Part shown: positions 12,215-23,045 of the stretch, piece by piece
Position numbering within the stretch: the first letter of the stretch is position 1
Layout: each line of letters opens with the position of its first letter
NCBI RefSeq assembly: GCF_024763615.1
Contig: NC_077222.1
Span: forward strand, 60,884,001-60,948,000
Length of the DNA stretch: 64,000 nt
Direction: 5' to 3'
DNA from: Phlebotomus papatasi
Lineage: Eukaryota > Arthropoda > Insecta > Diptera > Psychodidae
Made by a program: the position numbers and the translations under genes
The notes under the pieces: model-generated
The model's database searches: none
What the model was told of the DNA's origin: nothing
What the model saw: the letters and a program-made list of their open reading frames with translations, nothing else

Positions 12215-13038
12215 ATATTTTTGAATTCAAGATAACCCCAAATCGTTTATAATCAATTTTGAATTGGTAATTTAAATTTTAAACAAAAATCCCGTCTGAC
12301 CAGTTAAGCGTAGATTGTAGCCTGAATTAACCCCTATCTTTCATACCTTACTTTTCAGACACTCCCCTACAAAATACCCCTTAGAAAATATATGTGAAAG
12401 ACACTGTTTTGCGTTCGTAGTGGCGAACATTGAAACGTAGAAAATTATGTTGCCGTCGGTGTTGCTCAGCTGTCAATTACAAGATAGAATATTTTCCAAA
12501 ACATTTTATTTGTTCTCAAATTTATTTATTTTTTATTTATTTATTTATTGTGCTTACACTCGAGTCCTTTTCAAGTAATTATATGCTTTGCGTTTATGCG
12601 GCCACCGTCGTCTTAGCGTTGATGACCAACCTCCGGAGTGAAAACGGTGGAAAACTCCTTCACAGGTTGTATATGCCAATCATTCATAGGATACATAGTT
12701 ATAAATTTTTGATATATGACATAACAACATTCCCTAAACACCGTTATGCAAAATTTAAATACCGGACCTCGAGGGATAAGTAACTTATTTAAAATTCTTT
12801 TGGTTGGAGAGGAAATTTTATTTTCGTCCTTATCAACGCTATTTTTCTGTTTATCTGGCTGTCATTAAAGCTATAAGTCAAATGGTTATGCTTGAATTTC
12901 CCCAAAAGTTGATCTTCGCATCATTAACATAACATTATTTTTCTTCTAGCTGTTCTACTTTTCATTTGAAACGATGTTTTTTTGAAGTTTTCATACATCA
13001 TGCTTTACTTCTGACTATGTACTGTACAAGTTCTTTCA
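12215..13038. other. gene-poor stretch
   Basis: A 117-codon ORF at 12430-12783 runs through a TTTATT-rich low-complexity patch and shows no domain; I consider it spurious. Confidence 0.5.
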
Positions 13039-13670
13039 ACTGTAGATTCTTTCAAATTCGAACATTTGAAATAAAAGTATCACCCAAATTAGAGATAAAT
13101 CGATTTTTTTATCTAAACTTTTTATATAGTCAAATCTATTGTAAATTCTATGAAAAGTACTCAACAATGGGGGTCTCAGTGGCGCAATAGGCAAGACCGT
13201 TGGTTCTTGGGCGGATGAGATCTCTGGCTCGACTCTCACAGTTGTGAGTTCGAGTCCCGCCCGGTGCAAAGATCTGAATGTTTAGAAAAAGACATTTTCA
13301 CTGTGACATAACGTAATAAAAATGCACCGCCTCTGCCCAAAAAACTCCGGGAGCATGGAAGAAGCATCCACATCACGGGGAAGGCGCTCCTGGGCGGTCT
13401 ACACATGGACTTAGCGGATTCTTCCAACACGGGATACAACAGCAGCAATATAACATGATTACATTGTAACAAGTATTCCGACACGATTAATAATACTCAA
13501 CAATGAAAAATCACAACATAAAGAAAACCATGATCATTGCAAGTTTGAGCATACTTGGTTTATTCAGCAACATAATCAAACTTCAAAATAAACGTTTTTC
13601 AATTTTAACTGCCACTCTGAATTAAAAAGTAGCCTGATCTTAAAAGAACCGAATTAGTGAGAGTATACTG
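13039..13670. mobile_element. MITE family K, carrying a SINE insertion
   Basis: The left end (CTGTAGATTCTTTCAAATTCG) and the right end (GAGAGTATACTG, then TA) match the copy at 52745-53074. The shared right arm includes GAATTAAAAAGTAGCC. The element is split by the SINE at 13170-13493; removing the SINE and one target repeat restores a contiguous family K body. Confidence 0.65.
13158..13505 (+). mobile_element. tRNA-derived SINE with 12-bp target duplication
   Basis: The body at 13170-13493 starts with a tRNA-like region: an A box TGGCGCAATAGG at 13180-13191 and a B box AGTTCGAGTCC at 13247-13257, which together make an internal RNA polymerase III promoter. A tRNA-unrelated part follows. An identical 12-bp direct repeat, TACTCAACAATG, flanks it at 13158-13169 and 13494-13505, as expected for target-primed insertion by a LINE reverse transcriptase. 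It is oriented on the plus strand and has no ORF. Confidence 0.85.
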
Positions 13671-13672
13671 TA

Positions 13673-13989
13673 CGTCTAAATACGAAAATGTCCTTAAATT
13701 ATTCATTATAACAATTTTTCAAGGTGAAAATTTAAACAGCTTTCGAGAGCATATTTTTTCCAATAGTTTGAAACTAGTAGGGATTTAATTGGAAGGTAAT
13801 GGAATCCCGATTAAGTTTCAACTATTTATAACCGGTTATGAGTCGTTAACGAATCCAACCTGTTAATCAATTTTTGTTTTAAATGCAATTGTATTATTCA
13901 TAAACTATTGCTTTAAACCAGTAAACATAAAATAATAAGAGTAGTAGCGATCGTCAGTGTTCATGGAAGTCCCAAATTATCTATCTTTC
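13673..13989. other. AT-rich stretch, nothing recognised
   Basis: No coding ORF or element ends were seen. Confidence 0.5.
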
Positions 13990-14440
13990 GGTGCTGGCCA
14001 AAATCTCGAAAACGAAAATCCCGAATGGATCAAAATCTCGAAAAGCCAAAATCAGGATTTTGACCAGGGGCATGGCATTTCGTATGTTTCCCATATGTTT
14101 CTAGCGCGCCGAAAAAACTTTTGAGTTTATTAGATGTTTTCTGTCATTCTAGAATGAATCAGCAAAAACTACTAATACAAAATAAAACCAATTTTATAAC
14201 GAAGAGGCAACCGAAAACCCCAAATTGGCAATTACGTAGTTTTGAAGATATCTCGTGAAATGTGTACGAAAACAGGAAAAAATTTACACTAAAACTGGTC
14301 GCATTTTTCAGAGCTAATGTCACCCCCCTGATTTTGATCATCCGGGATTTTGGAATAAGGGACTTTAGCTATTTTGGATTTTGGCTTTCAGGATTTGGCG
14401 TTCAAGATTTTGGCTTTCGAGACTTGAACTGGTACTCCTA
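13990..14440. mobile_element. foldback-like element, family F copy 1
   Basis: The left arm has imperfect 15-bp units of the type AAAATCCCGAAAGCC, and the right arm has the complement (GGGATTTTGGCTTTC type). The end GGTGCTGGCC is also seen in other copies. Foldback-type elements have long inverted arms made of short tandem units; that assignment is by architecture only. Peptides read through the right arm (repeated GFRDF) are a by-product of the 15-bp period. Confidence 0.65.
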
Positions 14441-16026
14441 TCCTCCATTTTGTTGCCCCAAATAAAATTAATATTTTAAAATGTTTCGCCATACTAAGCA
14501 ATGTTTAAGCATTCTGCAAAGTTAAGACGCTTTGTCATACCTTTATAATCTTACACGAACCTAATTTTGATTTATAAAAGAAACTTTAAATGCGCATGCA
14601 TAAATTGCATAGCTAATTTATTTATTTTTTCTGATGATGGTAAGTGACTTCATGATAAACTCTGTTAAGGAAAACGATTAGTTTGCAGAGATATTGATAA
14701 TTTTCCCAAAAATATAAGTAGCAATCATTTAATTCATTTTTTTTCATCTGTCTAATTATTCTGGACCTTCAGGACTATTCAAACAACATTTATTTGATGG
14801 TGATGGTGGCACTAAACCTGAAAACTGGAAAAGTAGAGCAGAATCTACAATTGTCGAGCATCATCAATTGTTGTCACGTATTTGCTAAGAGTGGTCAAAC
14901 CATTTCAGGGAGCCATTATAATGGGTGTCCTTATTAAAACTACCACCCTGGAAGACCCGCATTATCAGCATCATCATTCATTCACTTATGAATGGGAGAG
15001 AAAGGTGTTCGCGTGCCATTTGACGCGTGTTTTTTCCCTCATCTGGTGCCCACTTTCTCTCATAGACCAAACTTTCCACAAGCGCACATTTTATGCACTT
15101 ACCCGAATAAATTGAGCATAGCTCCAGGGGGGCGCGCCAGATGATGAAGATTTCGCCGAGGGTATTTAGAAGTTCACTCTTTGACGATTAAATCCCATAA
15201 ACTGGATTTGCTCTGTACGCGTCCAATATTCCAGGCAAAATCTGATAATGAATTAAACGATAGGGTTCCCGATCTGACAGTCATTCTTTTGCTTGACTGG
15301 ATTGAAGCACATTTTAGTTAATTCCATGTTTGGAAATATTTGCATATTCACTCTCTTTTGTGGTGAAATCCCTCTATTTTATTGGAAAAATAAAATAATA
15401 CGGAAGACCCTTCCTTTGAATACAAACCGTGTGTGTTCTTCTCTCCTGGAGAAAGCAGTATGAACATTTAGTCAATCCCCTATATACCTTCTATCAAATA
15501 AGGCACCAATTTTCTGTAATCAGTCACGCAGATCATCGTGGAATCCTTATCGTGTAAATCTCGTTGCACTTGAGAAAAGACAAATTCCTTTGGCACATGC
15601 CCACTAGGAATGCAACATACTTTAGTTTTCTGGCAAATTGCATTCATCATATTTCACATAATTGCCCGTCTGTTCATGTTCAATTTAACGCATCCCACCG
15701 CATAAATGTTGAAACAATTTCCCCGCATAAAAGGGACACCCAGCAATACAATTTAATGTTCGACAGGAGAAACTACGATTAGCTACGCGTGCATGTTAAT
15801 TCATATTTGATTAAATTATTAAGTTGCGGCAATTTAGAAATAGGACTTTTTTCTACATTATCATTACACCATAATGTTTACATTGTGCATATGATACTAA
15901 TTTTTATATGATGTGAGGTTGGCACAAGGGAGGAATATTTGTACAAGATCATTGTACATTTTAAATTTAAACATTTCAACTTTCGAGCGGAGTAGCAAAA
16001 AAAAATCATTTTGTCAGAAAAAATTA
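14441..16026. other. gene-poor unique stretch
   Basis: It has relatively balanced base composition around 14,900-15,200, including a GC-rich GGGGGGCGCGCC spot near 15126. No exon with both splice borders and domain similarity was found. Confidence 0.5.
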
Positions 16027-16451
16027 GGGTAAGTGAGCCAAATTTCGGCATAGTTGCATGTAAGCGTCAAAGTCTCAAGTTTGAAATGTAATATTTTAAA
16101 TTCGAATTGATTTTTTTATTCTTTTTTCCTAAAGAGTATTGCTTGGAACCTTGTAAAGAGTTTACCGTCTTTATTTACTCCAAAATCATTCTTAATACAT
16201 TTTAAAATGAATAAAAATATATACATAGCTATGGTGCCCTATTTCGGCCACCTTCTTCTCATAGTTCCTTGCCCTTCGGGAATTCTTCCAATATCTTTTT
16301 CACGTCATTTCGTTTGTCGAACCTACATTTTTTGTTATTCTTTTGCATTGTATAATATCTAGAGTACGTAAAATCTAAAAGTTCATGGAAATTCTAGGAA
16401 CAAAAAAGGTGGCTGGAATTGCAAGCTGGCCGGAATTTGGCACACTTACCC
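16027..16451. mobile_element. MITE family A, complete copy (425 bp)
   Basis: TA duplications (16025-16026, 16452-16453) flank terminal inverted repeats GGGTAAGTG...CACTTACCC, followed by subterminal GCCAAATTTCGGC and its counterpart GCCGGAATTTGGC. The subterminal arm with GTTGCATGTAAGCGTC and CTCAAGTTTGAAATG resembles the ends of the pogo-like element at 27268 and 54601, so this family may be mobilised by that group. A 110-codon ORF crossing the right end (16385-16717) is not a gene. Confidence 0.85.
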
Positions 16452-16599
16452 TACACATGTTCAGTAAGAAAATTAGAAATCAGAAAACAGTAAAATTTTC
16501 AATCAATTTTTGCCAAAAGGAAAATAAAGTGGTTCCATTTTATTTGCAAATTATTTATTTAAATGCTATTGGACTCTCTTTTATAAGTATCGTACTAAG

Positions 16600-16815
16600 A
16601 TCTTTATTTTTCAAACGTTTTACATATCTCTACCCCGCTCATTTGCGCTCTTCTTCTTTTTTTGAGCATCACACCAAATACAATTCGGTCGATCAAATTT
16701 TGAATTGGAAAAAATAGGATAGACATATTATGCAAAGCATTTGAGGAACAAAAGGACATGAATTTAGATTTAATTGAAACTTTGGTAATCTAAAAGACTT
16801 GTCAGAAGCATAAGC
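16600..16815. mobile_element. MITE family H, partial copy
   Basis: The middle (CTCTTCTTCTTTTTTTGAGC, then ATCACACCAAATACAATTC) and the right arm (GACATGAATTTAGATTTAATTG) match the copies at 62655 and 62971. The left end is not recognisable next to the family A copy. Confidence 0.5.
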
Positions 16816-16865
16816 ATCTAATTGCCTCATCAGTTAAAATCTTATTTTTTCTTTAATTGGAAAAC

Positions 16866-17559
16866 TGTACCAAATTTCGGCATAGTTGCACGTAAAAACC
16901 AAAGTTTTAGTTTTTAATGTTATATTATTACAAATTGATTTTTATTATTACTTATTTTTCAGAAGCGTTGTTTGGAACGTTGTAGGTAATTTATCGTCTT
17001 AGTTTTCTCTGAAATTATTCTTAATAAAATGAATAAAAATGAAAATATTGCTTTGGATAATATTTCAGCCACCGGAACTCTTTCAAGATCGTTTCCACGT
17101 CATCTACAGGGGATCCTGGGATTATGCATATCAGAATTATAATTATGCATATGATGGGATTATGTAAATACTATCATGCAAAATTGCCTACCATTAGGAG
17201 CTCATTTCTAAAATCATTTTTGAAATTCCACTAAATGTATGCATATTTTTCGAGGCGGTAAATTTAAAATGCGTAACTTATAAACATTTGGCGCTGAAAA
17301 TAGCCCAAAAAATTGGCGCTAATAATATTTTGCACATTTAACGGCATTTTATTTAACTTTTTCAAAAGAAGTCTCCTGAAAGTACGCAAAATTTTTGTAT
17401 GCATTATTCCGTTTCGCGTGTTTTTCTCGGCCCCAAAAATATGCATAATCCCAGGGCCTCCTGTTCGTAGAGGCGAGATTTTTTAAAAAATTACGAAATT
17501 TTAGATAAAACGAAAATATCCGTAATTGCAAACTGAATGAAATTTGGCAGAGTATCCCT
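16866..17559. mobile_element. MITE family A, degraded copy with an insertion
   Basis: The left part (CCAAATTTCGGCATAGTTGC) and the right part (GCAAACTGAATGAAATTTGG, CAGAGTATCCC) are family A, and the middle is split by the element at 17107-17463. Both outer ends are mutated, which suggests an older insertion than the 16027 copy. Confidence 0.65.
17107..17463. mobile_element. inverted-repeat element nested in family A
   Basis: The ends CAGGGGATCCTGGGATTATG and CATAATCCCAGGGCCTCCTG are imperfect inverted repeats of about 25 bp, with extra ATTATGCATA motifs inside the left arm. It interrupts the family A copy at 16866. CAG...CTG termini are seen in many hAT-type MITEs, but I could not define a clean 8-bp target duplication. 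Confidence 0.6.
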
Positions 17560-18148
17560 GTTTATATTTTAATCCGTCAATTCTGAAATATGTGTTCAAT
17601 CATCTTTCAAGTGAAAACAGTAAAAAAAAATCTGAATCAAAAATTTTAAGCTTGAAACCTTAAAACAGCTGAAATGTTACTTGAATCAGCAATTGTTGTA
17701 ACTTATACTCTTCACCTAAATCAGCAATTCTTTTATAGTATCTTGAATATTGTACAATAATTCCTAATATAATATAGATTAAAAAAATTTCTTAGATTTT
17801 TTTTATTTTAAAATTTCAAATATTTTAAGTCTTTATGCTAAAATGTAACGAAGCATATCTAGCTTTTAATAGACGAGGAGAAATATTATTTTTTAAACAT
17901 TAACCTTATTTAATTTTAACGTGTAAACTCTATATCAGAATAATCTTATAATTTTACCATATTCAGAAGAAAAAGAAATAAATATAATTCAATGACATAT
18001 TTTTAATTAGTCTAAAAATATTTTGCGATAGCTTTAAAGAAAATATAATTAAAAATTGGGTAAGCAGTAAGCATTGGTAAGCATTTTAAGAAAAAGTTAG
18101 GGGACTAAATTTTTCTATGTTTCTGAATAAATATTACTCCGCGATATA
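17560..18148. other. AT-rich stretch, nothing recognised
   Basis: Very AT-rich, with no ORF of note and no element ends. Confidence 0.5.
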
Positions 18149-18290
18149 TCGTCGGTTGCGTCTACCTCTGTCGTATCTGCATTTCTTTTGTGTCAGCGTT
18201 TCACGCAACAGGGGACGTCTGTATTGTAGCTTGCACCGAATGCAGATACAAAACAATTACAGATACGACAGAGGTAGACGCAACCGACGA
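18149..18290. mobile_element. young short hairpin MITE (142 bp)
   Basis: The ends TCGTCGGTTGCGTCTACCTC and its exact complement form a near-perfect inverted repeat of over 30 bp on either side of a loop of about 75 bp, flanked by TA (18147-18148, 18291-18292). The near-identity of the arms suggests recent insertion. No second copy was seen in the window. Confidence 0.75.
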
Positions 18291-18292
18291 TA

Positions 18293-19332
18293 TTTTAAAA
18301 ACTGGGCATTTTCCGCTAGTTTTTTTTATATGGATGCGATATCACTTACAATTATAGAAAAACATAAAAAAATAGTCATTATGAAGCTTGGGGTCGTACA
18401 AAGCATGGGCACTATCCCCTATGTCATTATTTTAGTAAATTTACCACGAAGAAATTTCATGTCCAGCAATGAAAGCCTTTTAAAACTTCATATTAGGACT
18501 AAGTAACATTAATTTACTTGAGTTTAAAATTCCAACAAGAAAATAACGTAAGACTTACGTTAGCAGTCTCATACTGTACACTTGAGGAAATTTTCTAATT
18601 TCGTAAGAAAATGCTTATGAGATATATTCGTGTTGAGTTCTTGCGACATTTCAAATTATTGTTAGATGGTTAATATATCCTTAAATTGCCACACAATAAA
18701 TTTGTAGTTTACAGCTGAAAATTTGATACGTGATGTACACACTTCCTATTGTAGTCTCGTCTCTTGTTTCGACCACTCGTCATGTCAACAGTATTTCCAG
18801 GACATTGTCCTAGAAAGTACTTTACGGGAGGGGTGTCGTGTAGAACAGTTGTGCAATTTGATGTTTTATGTGTTTTTCCTCGCTCTTGGAAGCAATGATG
18901 CATTATCTGATGATGCCATCACTAGAATGTTTCACAATTGAAATTGCATGCATCGGAATTTCCCTTTTAGAATTTACATTCCAACGAGCGGTATGTTTTC
19001 TGATCTTGCACATGTCACCCAATATGCACAATAAAGTATCTTTCATTTGTTTTTCAACCACCCACGTAACTAAAACGCAAATTCAACATTAAACTTAGAT
19101 GATCGAACGTTGAGCATTTGAAAAAAAAGTCGTATATCTAAAAGACTTTTTCAAAATAATATCCCTTCAATTTAAAAGGGTGGACAGGAAGAAACGACAG
19201 ACGTGTATTGACAATCATACAAATGAGTCATGGTTGAATGAACTCCTCTTCAACTTTCACAGCCTTGGTATCATTTGCATGATGGCCATTGGGAGTGCTG
19301 CCACTTTTTCCATCCCTTATCTCCATTGTGGT
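18293..19332. other. gene-poor stretch
   Basis: Short overlapping ORFs without domains; no repeat ends seen. Confidence 0.5.
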
Positions 19333-19518
19333 TCAATATTTGGACAGTGAGAGAGAAAATTTGTGAATATTAGCTTCTCTGCGTCCACAATAGAAAAAGG
19401 GGTTGTTGTTCAGCCGAAAAGCATGTGGAACGTCGAGAGATGTGATGAAAATTGATGATATGTTTATGGCTAAAAGGATCACCACACACAAAAGTCTCGC
19501 AATGACTTTCAATTTCAT
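19333..19518 (-). CDS. candidate small secreted protein ORF (61 codons), uncertain
   Basis: The minus-strand ORF begins MKLKVIARLLCVVILLAI, a basic start followed by a hydrophobic core as in a signal peptide, with possible cleavage near IFITS. The predicted remainder is about 34 residues and contains NNNPFFYCGRR, a Gly-Arg-Arg of the kind used for amidation and dibasic processing of insect neuropeptides, although only one Cys is present. The surrounding DNA is not an obvious repeat. I recognise no family. It could be a first exon, a small peptide gene or chance. Confidence 0.22.
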   Translation of the reverse strand: MKLKVIARLLCVVILLAINISSIFITSLDVPHAFRLNNNPFFYCGRREANIHKFSLSLSKY

Positions 19519-20844
19519 GTTTTCCCGAGTAGCAGAAAACTTCCATTGAGAACAAAACGAGTGGCGAATTGCTGACTTTAAAAGTATCCTACTTAGGATA
19601 TGGCTTGAGAAGGAAAATAAAAGTCTAAGAAACTCACTATCTCCCTTTCACCACACACAATTGAGATGCAAGATTTTATTTCGTCCCATGAGTGACTCTA
19701 CAAAAATTCCACAGAAAATTATTATATAGTATAGAGAGAAAGTCAAAAGAGACTTTGATGGATCAATGGATAAAAATGTAACGCAAATGGACACAAAATC
19801 ATTTAGTTGACGAGACTTTTCACCATGAAATCCCTAAAGATATTTTTGTGATCCCTTGAAATACTGCTGACAGCAAAAAGACACCGAAAACTATGAATTT
19901 GATGACTCAATATTAACCGTATCTCTTGCTTCTTGCATTTTCTGAGGTCAGTGAAATGAGTTGGAAATAATTTTTTCCCCTGTGATTTGACATACTGTAT
20001 TAAAAAAATCAGAGAATATTTATTAAATCTAATATTAAACAAAATGACAAAGAAAATTCGCAGAGGTATCGTAACCACAAGAGTTCGAGCACTTCATTTC
20101 TTAATATAATTAGAAAATAAATCAATTTAACACTTATTTTTAGAATTTTCAAGTGAGCAAATCGAAATCAAAGCTGATCAGGAAGTTCGTCACAAGATTT
20201 GCAGGTAATTAAAAATCAATTCACGAATTGGCACGATTTTCTCGAAAATCTGCAGATCTACATTAAAATAAACATTTTAAGAACAGGGTCGTATATCCGT
20301 CCGCCGAATTTAGAATAAATAAATTAAATTACTGCCTAAAAACTTCTCAAACATTTTAAGGGCATTTTAAGGTCACAGTGAATCTATTCAAAATAGTAAT
20401 AATATTTATTACTATTTTTTATTGAGTAATGCTGAAGATCTAAGATTATGTTTATGACATAATTTAAGAAATAGAACTTTACTTCAACATGAAAAAATTT
20501 AAAAATAATAATTTTTATTTTTGAATAGTACGGTAGAATTTTCCTCGGAAGCTTAGGGAACGTCTTATTTATCTACGCTTATTATACTAGGTGATTCGTC
20601 AGATAAATTAAATTGTTTCTCGAAAAGAAAAATAATCTTATTTAAATTTTAAAAGCCAAAATAAACATAAATGCATAGTTTTAAGAACTTTTATTTGATA
20701 GGAGACATATTCAAGATAAGTAACTAGTTCCTGTTAGTTTTCCGTGGATATTTCCTATATTAGTATAATTATTTATTTCAAAAATATCAATTTTCTAAAG
20801 ACTCTTCCGGGTATGAAACTTCCCTACCCTCATATGCTCCGAAC
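19519..20844. other. gene-poor stretch
   Basis: A 91-codon minus-strand ORF at 19803-20078 is Phe/Ile/Leu-rich without a domain. No element ends found. Confidence 0.5.
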
Positions 20845-21200
20845 GGTGGCCAGGCCAGCCAAAATATCGAAAGCCAAAATCCCGAGCAACAAAATCCCGA
20901 ACGCCAAAATCCTGAAAAGGCCAAAATCCCGAAAGCCAAAATCCCGAATGTTCAAAATTTTGGAAGGGATAAAATTATATGGAGGAAAATGTTTAGAATA
21001 ATTTTCCAAGACACAGGATATTTCTTTTTGGCTCCAGCAAGCGCGGGTCCAATCGTGGTAGTAAGCTATGACACTATTAAGAATTCGGGATTTTGGCCCA
21101 ATCGGGATTTTGGCTTTCGGGTTTTTGGCGTTCGCTATTTTGGCTTTCGAGATTTTGGCTTTCAAGATTTTGGCTTTCGGGATTTTGACCGGGACCCGTT
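20845..21200. mobile_element. foldback-like element, family F copy 2
   Basis: The left arm is five to six 15-bp units (AAAATCCCGAAAGCC type, variants ending GAACGCC or GAGCAAC). The right arm has about six units of the complement and ends GATTTTGACCGGGACCC. The unique core between them (GGAAAATGTTTAGAATAATT onward) is shared with the copy at 36449. No transposase is encoded. Confidence 0.75.
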
Positions 21201-21718
21201 CCGAAGTGTAGCAAATATAAAATTTTAGTATTACATTTATTGGTTGACTTTAGATAAATCTGTAATCCAAAAATGTCATTCGGAATGATAAATCTCTATT
21301 AAATATGAAGGGATCGAAAAACGCTTTCATTTTTTGCAGAATTAGTTGTAGCATTTTGACTTTTAGAGAGCTCACAAGATTTTCAATAATTCCGACGTTG
21401 CGTTGGTGATTTTAGGTTCAAAGCATCCTGTTAAAAATAGTTTGTTTTCTCTCTGTCCCAAAAAATGTTGTATAATTCGGCCAAATTTCGAAATTAAGAA
21501 ATTATTTCTAGAAACTCTTTTATTATTATTAAAAATCTTAAAAATGGTCATATCGTTCATTCACACACCATGAAACAGCATGAATGAAACAACGTGATTT
21601 TGCTAAAAAAAAATGACTTTTCTCGGTATCAAAGTTTTCCTCAAAAGTATGACTTTTTCTGGGACACGATTATGTTATCATAATATTTTTAAAATCTGTA
21701 TCCTGTATCTGTATGAAA
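21201..21718. other. AT-rich stretch, nothing recognised
   Basis: No gene or element ends seen. Confidence 0.5.
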
Positions 21719-22575
21719 TAGGTCCAGGTCAAAATTCCGAAAGCCAAAATCCCAAAAGGCAAAATTTCGAACGCCAAAATCTCTAAAAGCACCAAAGTCC
21801 CGAAAATCAAAACCTAACTAAAAACCAAGAGCCCAAAAAGTCAAAATCTCACATGGACTAAAATCCCAAAAGGCAAAATCCTAAATGGATCGAAATCCTG
21901 AGAAGCCAAAATTTGGAAAGTTATTGTAGCTTCTCAAGCTCAAAATACGAATATATGACACTTTATTTGGGCACAATATGAGCCGAACTCCTCGATTTAT
22001 AAAGTAGAATAAAAATTTTTAATTCTATAATTTATTTTTTTTTAATTCTATACATTTAAATTAAGTACATCCTGTATCTATGTAATATAGGTCCCGGTCC
22101 AAATTCCGAAAGCCAAAATCCTTAAAGCCAAACTTTTCTGTTTCTAAAAGCGCCAAAATCCCTAAAAGCACCAAAGTCCCGAAAATCAAAAACCTAACTA
22201 AAAACCAAAAGCCCAAAAAGTTAAAATATCACATGGACTAAAATCTTAAATGGCAAAATCCCAAAACGGATCGAAAACCTGAAAAGCCAAAATTTGGGAA
22301 GTTATTATTATAGTTTACGCTTGTTGAGGCTAAGGCAAATTATCTGTGTTTTGAAAAATCAATAGCTTCACTTGCTTGTGCAAAGAGATTTTTTATGTTT
22401 TTGAAAATGAGAACACGATTTTGGCCTATTCGGTATTTTGATTATTCAGGATTATGGCCCACTTGGGACTTTGGCTTTTCGGGATTTTGACCAATTCGGG
22501 ATGATGGGGCTTTTCGGGCTTTCGGCATTCGGGATTTTTTCTTTCGGGATTTTAGCTTCCAGGATTCCGGCTTCA
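21719..22575. mobile_element. foldback-like element, family F copy 3, with duplicated left arm
   Basis: The left arm appears twice in direct orientation, at about 21719-21940 and 22080-22310. Both versions contain AAAGTCCCGAAAATC, CCTAACTAAAAACCAA and TCACATGGACTAAAAT in the same order. A single right arm of complementary units lies at about 22415-22575. Either two elements sit side by side and one lost its right arm, or the left arm was duplicated in tandem. Confidence 0.65.
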
Positions 22576-23045
22576 CCGGTATAAAACAAATCGCAGTTTC
22601 AATGAGAACAATATAATTATATTATTGGACTTAGACACAGAAAACTATCCCATAAAAGTATGTTTTGAGAAATCAATGTATTTTTATTACATTTGACCAC
22701 TATAGAATCAATCCGATCAGCTGTGCTAAGTACCATACCATTATATTATTTTATAAGATTACTGAAATATTATTGAAATAATATTACTTTGGTAAATAAA
22801 TACAAAATTAAAAAAATTAATTAAAAAGTCTACAGTAGGATGTATTTACCCTATTCACCCTTTCGAAAGAAACGTATTTTCCGTTAAATTTACTAAAATA
22901 ATTAATTTTAAAATCTTACGATTTTGGTGGGGAAAAATAAGAAAATCAGGGCTAAATTAGCCAGATCTTAAGTTTGCTTTGGGAGAGATCATCTAGCAAA
23001 CCTTTATTTATTAAAGTCTAAACACATCTGCCTATTAAGTATTAA
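22576..23045. other. AT-rich stretch, nothing recognised
   Basis: No gene or defined element, apart from the TTAA target at 23042-23045. Confidence 0.5.

Noticed and set aside
12430..12783. 117-codon ORF beginning MKRRKLCCRRCC
   Set aside because: It passes through a TTTATT low-complexity patch; no domain or splice support.
13170..13265. Possible functional tRNA gene
   Set aside because: The tRNA-like part is imperfect, continues into a tRNA-unrelated body and is flanked by a target duplication, so it is a SINE head.
18117..18506. 129-codon ORF
   Set aside because: It runs through the young hairpin MITE at 18149-18290; both arms are translated, so it is a by-product of the repeat.
20830..21228. 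ORFs on both strands with GFRDF or KAKI-type peptide repeats
   Set aside because: They are translations of the 15-bp tandem units in foldback-like arms, not a repeat protein.
20845..22575. CRISPR-like array of regular short repeats
   Set aside because: Units are contiguous without spacers, occur as inverted arms and sit in eukaryotic DNA.
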